From Burkholderiales bacterium (GTDB lineage: Bacteria > Pseudomonadota > Gammaproteobacteria > Burkholderiales > SG8-41): a DNA stretch of 43,729 bases. The position numbers were made by a program, and so were the translations under genes. The stretch covers positions 1 through 43,729 of the forward strand of contig JAURHM010000025.1 in assembly GCA_030833315.1 (NCBI GenBank), read 5' to 3'. Under the pieces are notes generated by a model. It was not told where the DNA came from, did no database searches, and saw only the letters and a list, made by a program, of their open reading frames with translations. Of the stretch, positions 37,325 through 43,729 are shown in pieces; position 1 is the stretch's first letter, and each line of letters starts with the position of its first letter.

Positions 37325-37801
37325 TTATTTCTTCTTGGCGTCGCCGCCCTCGGCGGCCTTATCGAACAGGAACTGGCTGATCAGTTTTTCCAGCACCACC
37401 GCCGACTGCGTCAGGCGGATGCTGTCACCGGCCTTGAGCATCTGGTCGTCACCGCCGCCCTCCAGCCCGATGTACTGCTCGCCGAGCAGGCCCGAGGTCA
37501 GGATCGACGCCGTGGTGTCTTTCGGAAACTTGAAGTTCTTTTCAACAGCCATTTTCACCTTGGCGGTGAAACGCTCGTTGTTGAACTCGATCGAAGTCAC
37601 GCGGCCGACAACCACGCCAGCGCTTTTGATCGGCGCGCGCGGCTTCAGACCGCCAATGTTGTCGAAATTGGCGGAAATTTCGTAGGTCTCGCTGCTGCCC
37701 ATGCTCGACATGTTGCCGACCTTGAACGCGAGGATCACCAGCGCCGCCATGCCGGCGACGACGAAGATGCCTACCCACAGATCCAGCATTGAACGTCCCA
37801 T
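37325..37801 (-). CDS. mlaD: MlaD MCE-domain protein
   Basis: 158 residues: an N-terminal anchor (DLWVGIFVVAGMAALVILAF) and one MCE domain (YEISANFDNIGGLKPRAPIKSAGVVVGRVTSIEF, then ASILTSGLLGEQYIGLEGGG). It forms a hexameric channel in the periplasm above MlaE. Its ATG shares a base with the mlaE stop (TAATG). Confidence 0.96.
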   Translation of the reverse strand: MGRSMLDLWVGIFVVAGMAALVILAFKVGNMSSMGSSETYEISANFDNIGGLKPRAPIKSAGVVVGRVTSIEFNNERFTAKVKMAVEKNFKFPKDTTASILTSGLLGEQYIGLEGGGDDQMLKAGDSIRLTQSAVVLEKLISQFLFDKAAEGGDAKKK

Positions 37802-38595
37802 TACATACCCCTGAACATGAATGAGGTCAGGATGAAGTCCAGACCCAGAATTGCCAATGATGAAGTTACCACGGTGCGCGTTGTCGCACCCGAAACGCCC
37901 TCGGCGGTCGGCGGCGCGTCATAGCCTTCAAACAGCGCGATCCAGGTCACCGCCACCCCGAACACGAAACTCTTGATGACGCCGTTGACGATGTCTTCAC
38001 GGACATCGACGGCGCCCTGCATCTGCGACCAAAATGAACCTTCATCGACGCCGATCAGCACCACGCCGATCACATAGCCGCCGAAAATGCCCATTGCGCT
38101 GAACATCGCTGCCAGCAGCGGCATCGAGATCACGCCGGCCCAAAACCGTGGCGCCACCACGCGCGCAATCGGATCCACGGCCATCATTTCCATCGCCGAC
38201 AGCTGCTCGGTCGCTTTCATCAGGCCGATCTCGGCGGTCATCGCAGAACCGGCGCGACTGGCAAACAGCAGCGCCGACACCACAGGACCCAGTTCACGCA
38301 CCAGCGACAGCGCAACCAGCACGCCCAGCGCCGATTCCGAACCGTAGGTGGTCAGCGTCTGATAACCCTGCAGGCCGAGCACCATGCCGACGAACAGTCC
38401 GGACACCAGAATGATGATCAGCGACAACACGCCGGTGTAATACAGCTCGCGGATGATCAGCCGCGGCCGCGCAAAACTGGTACCCGAATGCGCCAGCGTC
38501 AACCCGATGAAGCGCGCTGCGAAGCCGAGGCGCAGTACCACATCGATGGCATTGGCACCGATGCGACGGATCGAAGGCAGTGTTCTATGCGGCAC
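37801..38595 (-). CDS. mlaE: MlaE phospholipid transporter permease
   Basis: 264 residues with five or six helices. It has the MlaE hallmarks [64 protein letters not shown] and CTerm [17 protein letters not shown]. The start appears to be a GTG at 38595, overlapping the mlaF end by 11 bases, so the two are translationally coupled. Confidence 0.96.
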   Translation of the reverse strand: MPHRTLPSIRRIGANAIDVVLRLGFAARFIGLTLAHSGTSFARPRLIIRELYYTGVLSLIIILVSGLFVGMVLGLQGYQTLTTYGSESALGVLVALSLVRELGPVVSALLFASRAGSAMTAEIGLMKATEQLSAMEMMAVDPIARVVAPRFWAGVISMPLLAAMFSAMGIFGGYVIGVVLIGVDEGSFWSQMQGAVDVREDIVNGVIKSFVFGVAVTWIALFEGYDAPPTAEGVSGATTRTVVTSSLAILGLDFILTSFMFRGM

Positions 38596-39427
38596 GAAGC
38601 CCCCCCAGCCTCAAGTCATCCGAGAAGTCCTTGCTCGGATACTGGTAGGCGACCGGCCCTTCGGCCTCGCCATGCACGAACTGGTAGACCAGCGGGTCCT
38701 TGTTAGCGCGCATCTCTTCCGGCGTGCCATGCGCCATCATTTTCCCGTCCGACAGGTAATACACATAATCCACCACATCCAGCGCCTCCTGCACGTCGTG
38801 CGTCACCACCAGCGAAGTCGTGCCCAGCGTATCGTTCAGTTCACGCACCAGGTTGGCAATCACACCCAGCGAAATCGGATCCAGTCCGGTAAACGGCTCG
38901 TCATACATCATGATCATCGGATCCAGCGCAATCGCCCGTGCCAGCGCCACCCGCCGCGCCATGCCGCCCGACAGTTCCGCCGGCATCAGCTTGTGCGCGC
39001 CGCGCAGTCCGACGGCATGCAGCTTCATCATAACCAGATCGCGGATCATGCTCTCCGGCAGACCGGTGTGCTCGCGCATCTGGAAGGCCACGTTATCGTA
39101 TACCGACAGGTCGGTGAACAGCGCGCCGAACTGGAACAGCATGCCCATGCGCCGGCGCATGCGGTAAATGCCCTGCGTATCCAGCCTGCTGGTGCATTCG
39201 CCGTTGATCCAAACTTCGCCCGTGGTCGGCTTCATCACCCCGCCCATCAGCCGCAGCAACGTGGTCTTGCCGGAACCGCTGATGCCCATCAGCGCGACGA
39301 CCTTGCCGCGCGGGATCGACATGTTGATGCCCGTCAATATCGGACGCTTCGCGTACGCGAAGTTGACGTCCTTGATTTCGATGAGGGGTTCGGAGGCCAC
39401 TGGGGCGGATGTCGCTGCCGGAAACAA
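38585..39427 (-). CDS. mlaF: MlaF phospholipid transporter ATP-binding protein
   Basis: Up to 280 residues. Walker A is GISGSGKTT (48-56), the signature ELSGGMARR, Walker [15 protein letters not shown], and H-loop H210 in VVTHDVQEA. The MlaF tail GPVAYQYP is present. The upstream end is uncertain: the first start is a TTG at 39427, which the promoter below would leave almost leaderless; a GTG at 39400 gives a 271-residue protein. First gene of mlaFEDCB. No mlaA (vacJ) occurs in the cluster. Confidence 0.95.
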   Translation of the reverse strand: MFPAATSAPVASEPLIEIKDVNFAYAKRPILTGINMSIPRGKVVALMGISGSGKTTLLRLMGGVMKPTTGEVWINGECTSRLDTQGIYRMRRRMGMLFQFGALFTDLSVYDNVAFQMREHTGLPESMIRDLVMMKLHAVGLRGAHKLMPAELSGGMARRVALARAIALDPMIMMYDEPFTGLDPISLGVIANLVRELNDTLGTTSLVVTHDVQEALDVVDYVYYLSDGKMMAHGTPEEMRANKDPLVYQFVHGEAEGPVAYQYPSKDFSDDLRLGGLRAA

Positions 39428-39435
39428 AGGAAGCG

Positions 39436-39464
39436 ATTCTAGCCGAGATTGGCAGTGCGACCAA
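39436..39464 (-). promoter_or_regulatory. Candidate sigma-70 promoter of the mla operon
   Basis: A minus-strand -35 TTGGTC (39459-39464) and -10 TAGAAT (39436-39441) with an exact 17-base spacer. Transcription would begin near 39429, just at the TTG and about 29 bases before the alternative GTG at 39400. Confidence 0.5.
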
Positions 39465-39589
39465 AGGCCGGTCAGGGTGTTTCCGCGGCCGGCAGCGCTC
39501 CAGCCCCATGATTTAATTGCACCCCCCCGCCCGGCATCGGCGGCCCGGCGGTGTTTACCCCCGGGGTGCTTTACGCTAAGTTACGCCGC

Positions 39590-40312
39590 ATGTCCGTTCC
39601 CGCCCTGCGCATCCGACAGCTCGCAAAATCCTATGCCAGCGCTGCGGCGCTCACCGATCTTTCGCTCGAAATCGCCGCCGGCGAGTTTTTCGGACTGGTC
39701 GGCGAAAACGGCGCCGGCAAAACCACGCTGATCAAATGCGCCCTGGATTTCTGCGACACCGCCAGCGGCAGCATTGAAATCTTCGGCACGCGACACCGCC
39801 AGACAGCGGCGCGCAGCCGCATCGCCTACCTCCCGGAGCGCTTCACACCGCCCCATTTCCTTACGGGACGGGACTTCCTGCGTTACAACGCCGAACTGCA
39901 CCGCCGCGCCTACGATGAAGCCGCAGCTCGGAGCATGCTTGAATCGCTGGAACTGGAGGCCGGCTCACTCGACAAACCGGTACGTGCCTATTCCAAAGGC
40001 ATGACGCAGAAGCTGGGGCTGGCTGCCTGCCTGCTGTCCGGCAAGGACATGTACATTCTCGATGAGCCGACCAGCGGCCTCGATCCGAAAGCGCGCGCCC
40101 TGCTCAAGCGCGAACTCAAGGCCCAGCATGCAGGCGGGCGAACGGTAGTCATGACAACCCATGCGCTGCATGACGTCGAAGAAATGTGCAGCCGCATGGC
40201 GGTCATCCACCGTGGTCAGCTGCTTTTTGCAGGAACACCCGCCGATTTCATCCGGCAGCATGATGCACCCGACCTTGAACACGCCTACCTGGCGTGCATC
40301 GCCGGGCATTGA
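39590..40312 (+). CDS. ABC transporter ATP-binding protein without adjacent permease
   Basis: 240 residues from the ATG at 39590 (a GTG at 39551 would add 13). Walker A is GENGAGKTT (38-46), the signature is YSKGMTQK (134-141), Walker B is MYILDEPTSGLDP, and the H-loop is TTHALHD with H191. The SKGM signature belongs to the CcmA/NosF-type exporter ATPases. No membrane partner lies next to it: the following gene is a regulator. It may pair with a permease elsewhere, or be linked to the envelope genes downstream. Confidence 0.88.
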   Translation: MSVPALRIRQLAKSYASAAALTDLSLEIAAGEFFGLVGENGAGKTTLIKCALDFCDTASGSIEIFGTRHRQTAARSRIAYLPERFTPPHFLTGRDFLRYNAELHRRAYDEAAARSMLESLELEAGSLDKPVRAYSKGMTQKLGLAACLLSGKDMYILDEPTSGLDPKARALLKRELKAQHAGGRTVVMTTHALHDVEEMCSRMAVIHRGQLLFAGTPADFIRQHDAPDLEHAYLACIAGH

Positions 40313-40405
40313 ACCGGCACAAAACAGGTCAGGTCGATGCCACGCCAGCGTGGCGATCTGGCACAATGCCTTTTGTTTCAGCCACTTATATACGAAGATT
40401 CAAAC

Positions 40406-41827
40406 GTGACAGAAACCGGAAAACCGGAACTGCTGATCGTTGATGACGATCCGGTCATCGCCGACACGCTGAGCTATGTGCTGAGCAGCGACTTTAAGGT
40501 CAGCACTGCGGAATCGCGCCCGCATGCCAAGACGCTGTTGCGCCAGCGCGACACGCCGCCGGCACTGGCGCTGATTGACCTCGGTCTGCCGCCGAAACCG
40601 CATCGCCCCGACGAGGGTTTCCAGCTGATCGCCGAATTGATCGCAATCGCACCGACGATCAAGATCATCGTGCTTTCCGGGCAGAACGATGAATCCAACG
40701 CGCGCCACGCGCGAACGCTGGGCGCCATCGATTTTGTGTCCAAGCCGGCCGACCCGGCGCAGATCAAGGCTTTGCTGCGCCAGGCACTGGAAGTCACATC
40801 CGCGGAAACCGGCAGCGATGCCTCAGGCCTGATCGGCAACAGCCCGCCGATGAAAAAACTGCGCGAACAGCTCACGCAATTCGCCGACGCACCGTTCCCG
40901 GTACTAATTGAAGGCGAGTCCGGCAGCGGCAAGGAACTGGTCGCACAGGCACTGCACAAACAAAGCCGGCGCGCCGGCAAACCTTTCCTCGCACTCAACT
41001 GTGCGGCGATTTCGCCGACGCTGGTCGAACCCACGCTGTTCGGTTACGCCAAGGGCGCGTTCACCGGCGCGGTGACCGCACGCGCCGGCTATTTCGAGGA
41101 CGCCGTCGACTCAACACTGTTCCTCGACGAAATCGGCGAACTGCCGCTGGAATTGCAGGCCAAGCTGCTGCGAGTACTCGAAAACGGCGAATTCCAGCGT
41201 GTCGGCGAAACACAGAACAGGGTATCCAACGCACGCATCATCACCGCGACTAACCGTGACCTGCGCAGCGAAGTCCGTCACAACCGTTTCCGCGCCGACC
41301 TTTATCACCGGCTTTCGGTGTTCACCATCGGCGTGCCGTCACTGCGCGAACTCGGCGATGACAAACAGCTGCTGTTTGATCATTTCCGCGCGTTCTATGC
41401 GAAGCAGATCGGCGCGCAGCCGGTCGAACTCAGCAAGGACGCGCTGCGCATGTGGCGTGACTACCCCTTCCCCGGCAATGTTCGCGAACTGCGCAATGTG
41501 GTGATCCGGCTTTGCACCAAATATGCCGGCACTGAAATTACGCCGCTGCTGCTGCAGTCCGAGTTCGACCGCGAAGTGCAGGCACCGGCTGGGCTCGCCG
41601 AGATGTGGGAAGAAAGCGTGCTGCTCGACGCCGCGCGCCGTCAGATCGAAGCCGATCCGGACTTCAAGCTGGATGAAGTCCTCAAACGCTTGGAGCGCGG
41701 TTTCATCGAAGCGGCGCTGGCAATGACCTACGGCAACCTGTCGCAGGCCGCAAAACGGCTCGGCGTCCAACGCACGACCCTGTACAGCCGCATGCAAACC
41801 CGCAGCGATGCGGGCGAGGACAAATAA
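40406..41827 (+). CDS. Sigma-54-dependent response regulator (NtrC type, PrsR-like receiver)
   Basis: 473 residues from a GTG at 40406 (GAAG 8 bases upstream); the longer frame from 40337 is unlikely. The receiver domain has the acidic pocket DDD (13-15), phosphoacceptor D58 in [10 protein letters not shown], and K113. The DLGLPP...EGF pattern recalls the PrsR regulators of exopolysaccharide/PEP-CTERM loci. The AAA+ domain has Walker A GESGSGKE (170-177), the sigma-54 contact loop GAFTGA (217-222) and Walker [12 protein letters not shown] Fis-type helix-turn-helix closes the protein ([20 protein letters not shown]). No sensor kinase is adjacent. Its TAA overlaps the next ATG, so the two are co-translated. 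Confidence 0.94.
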   Translation: MTETGKPELLIVDDDPVIADTLSYVLSSDFKVSTAESRPHAKTLLRQRDTPPALALIDLGLPPKPHRPDEGFQLIAELIAIAPTIKIIVLSGQNDESNARHARTLGAIDFVSKPADPAQIKALLRQALEVTSAETGSDASGLIGNSPPMKKLREQLTQFADAPFPVLIEGESGSGKELVAQALHKQSRRAGKPFLALNCAAISPTLVEPTLFGYAKGAFTGAVTARAGYFEDAVDSTLFLDEIGELPLELQAKLLRVLENGEFQRVGETQNRVSNARIITATNRDLRSEVRHNRFRADLYHRLSVFTIGVPSLRELGDDKQLLFDHFRAFYAKQIGAQPVELSKDALRMWRDYPFPGNVRELRNVVIRLCTKYAGTEITPLLLQSEFDREVQAPAGLAEMWEESVLLDAARRQIEADPDFKLDEVLKRLERGFIEAALAMTYGNLSQAAKRLGVQRTTLYSRMQTRSDAGEDK

Positions 41828-43347
41828 TGTATTACGAGCATTTCGGTCTGGCCCAGCCGCCCTTCAAGATCACCCCGAACACCGACTTCTTTTTCGGGGG
41901 CGGTAATCGCGGCCCGATCCTTGAAGCATTGATTTACGCGATCAGCCAGGGTGAGGGTATCGTCAAGGTCACCGGCGAAGTCGGCAGTGGCAAGACCATG
42001 TTGTGCAGCATGCTGCAGGCGCGGCTGGCGGAGAGTGTCGAAACCGTTTATCTGGCGAATCCCAGCGTTTCCCCCGAGGAAATTCTCCACGCCATCGCCT
42101 TTGAGCTGCAACTGCAGATCACGCGCGACGAAAGCCGTCTCGCCGTGATGCATGCAATCCAGGATTACCTGCTGAAACGGCACGCCGAAGGCAAACGCGT
42201 GGTGCTGTTCATAGAAGAATCGCAGGGCATGCCGATTGCGACGCTTGAGGAAATCCGCCTGCTGTCGAATCTGGAAACCAAATCCGACAAGCTGCTGCAG
42301 ATCGTGCTCTTTGGCCAACCCGAACTCGACGAAAACCTGTGCCAGAACCAGATCCGCCAGTTGAAGGAACGCATCACCCATAGCTTCCGGCTGGAGCCGC
42401 TGACCGGCCCGGAAACGCGCGAATACCTGATGTTCCGGCTGCGCACCGCCGGTTATCGCGGACCGGATCTGTTCAGCGACGCCATCATCCGCGAAATTAC
42501 GCGTGTTTCCGGCGGCCTGACCCGCCGCATCAACCTGATCGCCGACAAGGCGCTGCTGGCGGCTTTTGCCGAAAACACCCATACGCTGCGCCAGAAACAC
42601 GTTGATGCCGCGATCCGCGACAGTGAATTTGCACACCCGCAATATCGGCAAGAACCCAAGTCCCGCTCACCCTGGATTTTGGGGAGCGGACTCCTGATTG
42701 TCGGCATGGCGGCCGGGGCAGCGCTGTTTGCGCTGCTCGGCGGTATCCGGCAAGCCCCGGTTGCCACGCCTGCAGCAACTGCAGCACCCTCAACAGCCCC
42801 GGCAGCCACGAACCCCGCGCCGGGATCAGAAATTTTATCAAATAAAACAAATACTTATACTGATTCATCAAAATCCGGCGCTGCGGTCGAGCGCGCACCG
42901 GAAACCACATCACCCGCCCTTCCCGCCGCAAGCGCATCCCCGCAGCCGGCGCCAGATCCCTTGGCAGAAACCGCCAAACCGGCAACTGCGGTCAGTGCAC
43001 TGGCGTCGGCAAAACTGTTGCAGGAAAGACTCACCGCAACGACGGCCTGGCTGAGCGCATCCCCCCCTCAGACTTACACCATCCAACTGCTCGGCACACG
43101 CGACGAACAACAGCTGAACCAACATCTCAGATTTATCGCAAATATCATTGAAATAAATAATGTTTTTGTGTATCGTACTCTCGCAAAAGGTGAGCCTGCT
43201 CTGACCATGACTTGGGGTAGTTTTGACAGCCAGCGAGCCGCGCGTGAGGCAATGGCACAATTACCGGCCAGAATGAAGGCATACCGGCCCCTACTACGCA
43301 CGGTGCAGGGGATCAGAACCGAGGTCGCGAGCAATAAACCGTCATGA
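41827..43347 (+). CDS. ExeA/GspA-like AAA ATPase with a transmembrane helix and C-terminal SPOR-like domain
   Basis: 506 residues. The N-terminal ATPase (1-275) opens [23 protein letters not shown], typical of ExeA/MshM/PEP-CTERM-locus ATPases. Walker A is GEVGSGKT (50-57); Walker B reads VVLFIEESQ, with Glu where IDEAQ is usual. One helix follows (WILGSGLLIVGMAAGAALFAL, about 283-303), then an Ala/Pro-rich linker of about 100 residues. The C-terminal 80 residues (QTYTIQLLGTRDEQQLNQHL, FVYRTLA, TMTWGSFDSQRAAREAMAQL) resemble a SPOR peptidoglycan-binding domain. This suggests a machine spanning the inner membrane and gripping the cell wall, as in pilus or secretin assembly. Confidence 0.88.
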   Translation: MYYEHFGLAQPPFKITPNTDFFFGGGNRGPILEALIYAISQGEGIVKVTGEVGSGKTMLCSMLQARLAESVETVYLANPSVSPEEILHAIAFELQLQITRDESRLAVMHAIQDYLLKRHAEGKRVVLFIEESQGMPIATLEEIRLLSNLETKSDKLLQIVLFGQPELDENLCQNQIRQLKERITHSFRLEPLTGPETREYLMFRLRTAGYRGPDLFSDAIIREITRVSGGLTRRINLIADKALLAAFAENTHTLRQKHVDAAIRDSEFAHPQYRQEPKSRSPWILGSGLLIVGMAAGAALFALLGGIRQAPVATPAATAAPSTAPAATNPAPGSEILSNKTNTYTDSSKSGAAVERAPETTSPALPAASASPQPAPDPLAETAKPATAVSALASAKLLQERLTATTAWLSASPPQTYTIQLLGTRDEQQLNQHLRFIANIIEINNVFVYRTLAKGEPALTMTWGSFDSQRAAREAMAQLPARMKAYRPLLRTVQGIRTEVASNKPS

Positions 43348-43408
43348 CGGCGGTAAATACCCGTCACGACACGTAAAATCACCCGTGCAGCCAGGGGGTA
43401 TGCAAAAA

Positions 43409-43597
43409 ATGTCCGAACGGCAGCCCACACGCCGACCGTCCACCACAGCAACCGGCACCCGTCTGCCCAGAGCCGCTCTTCCGGCTGCGATAGCATGCAC
43501 TGCCGTGCTGTTTTCCGCGTGCGCCCAATACAAGTCCCAGGTCCAGCCCTCGCAGGGACACATCGTTGCCCCCCCGGTTGCAGCCAAACTGACCTGA
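43409..43597 (+). CDS. Truncated lipoprotein N-terminus, possibly of an MshL-like secretin
   Basis: 62 residues from the ATG at 43409 (AGGGGG about 10 bases upstream). A basic, then hydrophobic, stretch ends in VLFSAC, a lipobox-like site with C38, so this is probably a lipoprotein. The mature part is only AQYKSQVQPSQGHIVAPP... before a TGA. That stop lies at or within the apparent end of the IS3 element that follows, so the true gene was probably longer. A secretin is suggested by the ExeA-like ATPase upstream and the PSxGH opening, but this is inference. Confidence 0.5.
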   Translation: MSERQPTRRPSTTATGTRLPRAALPAAIACTAVLFSACAQYKSQVQPSQGHIVAPPVAAKLT

Positions 43598-43729
43598 CTG
43601 GCTTTTTCTGTGCCAGGTTGAATGTTGTATTTTTCAACTTGGAAGAAGGAGTCTACGAATGGCGAACAAGAAGCATGGCCCGGAGCAGGCGGTCGTAAAG
43701 CTCAGGCAAATCGATGTCTTGCTGGGCGA
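43592..43729 (+). mobile_element. IS3-family insertion sequence, 5' end (continues past window)
   Basis: The segment begins near the TGACTGG at about 43595, where the lipoprotein frame breaks, and carries the start of an IS3-type orfA. The left edge is approximate, as the other terminal repeat is outside the window. A short TGGC/GCCA inverted repeat lies at its start. Confidence 0.65.
43659..43729 (+). CDS. IS3-family transposase OrfA (N-terminal fragment)
   Basis: The reading frame begins at the ATG at 43659 with AAGGAG 7 bases upstream and runs off the window. The 23 visible residues include the EQAVVKLRQIDVLL pattern, typical of the helix-turn-helix start of IS3-family OrfA proteins. In intact IS3 elements OrfB (the DDE integrase) is made by a frameshift after OrfA; that part is not visible here. 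Confidence 0.8.
   Translation, partial: MANKKHGPEQAVVKLRQIDVLLG

Overview
This window reads as a contiguous piece of a GC-rich betaproteobacterial chromosome, most like the Burkholderiales and relatives. The evidence is the gene order of the 21.7-39.4 kb block (Nif3-like, HtrA/DegS-like protease, tatCBA, hisEIFAHBCDG, murA, bolA-like, ABC exporter, mlaBCDEF), which matches the long conserved superoperon typical of that class. Other supports are a short-form HisG, a petABC-sspAB block, and two Bug-type solute-binding proteins of the kind that are very numerous in these bacteria. All assignments come from reading translated sequence; no database search was run.

Layout. At 1-4.8 kb on the minus strand lies a metabolic unit: a 3'-truncated thiamine-diphosphate enzyme, a D-2-hydroxyacid dehydrogenase and two tandem paralogous MFS carriers. 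A divergent MFS exporter-like gene follows (4.9-6.15 kb), ended by a clear bidirectional hairpin terminator. At 6.2-7.8 kb are a Bug-type periplasmic binding protein overlapping a 63-residue ORF, and a small lipoprotein. At 7.9-12.4 kb is a GldA/GldF/GldG-like ABC module with a DUF4340-like protein. A tRNA-Thr(UGU) lies at 12.64-12.72 kb, followed by a 3-hydroxyisobutyrate-dehydrogenase-like oxidoreductase on the plus strand. At 13.7-19.4 kb on the minus strand come a Tat-type amidohydrolase, sspB, sspA, petC, petB and petA. At 19.5-21.6 kb are a second Bug protein, a divergent GlcG/HbpS-like protein and a Tyr/Pro-rich exported protein.

From 21.7 to 39.4 kb the conserved superoperon runs almost entirely on the minus strand. 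It combines outer-membrane lipid asymmetry (Mla), peptidoglycan precursor synthesis (MurA), the whole nine-gene histidine pathway except HisZ, and Tat export. It is broken by one inverted gene at 32.3-33.1 kb, a second MlaF-type ATPase lying between murA and hisG, whose H-loop histidine is replaced by tyrosine.

From 39.6 kb to the end, on the plus strand, are an ATP-binding protein without a permease, a sigma-54-dependent response regulator, an ExeA-like ATPase fused through a transmembrane segment to a SPOR-like domain, and a short lipoprotein N-terminus. That last reading frame stops where an IS3-family element appears to begin, so a secretin or pilus-type locus may have been interrupted there.

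The points most worth a second look are the inverted MlaF paralogue with the altered H-loop, and the regulator/ATPase-SPOR/truncated-lipoprotein/IS3 end of the window.
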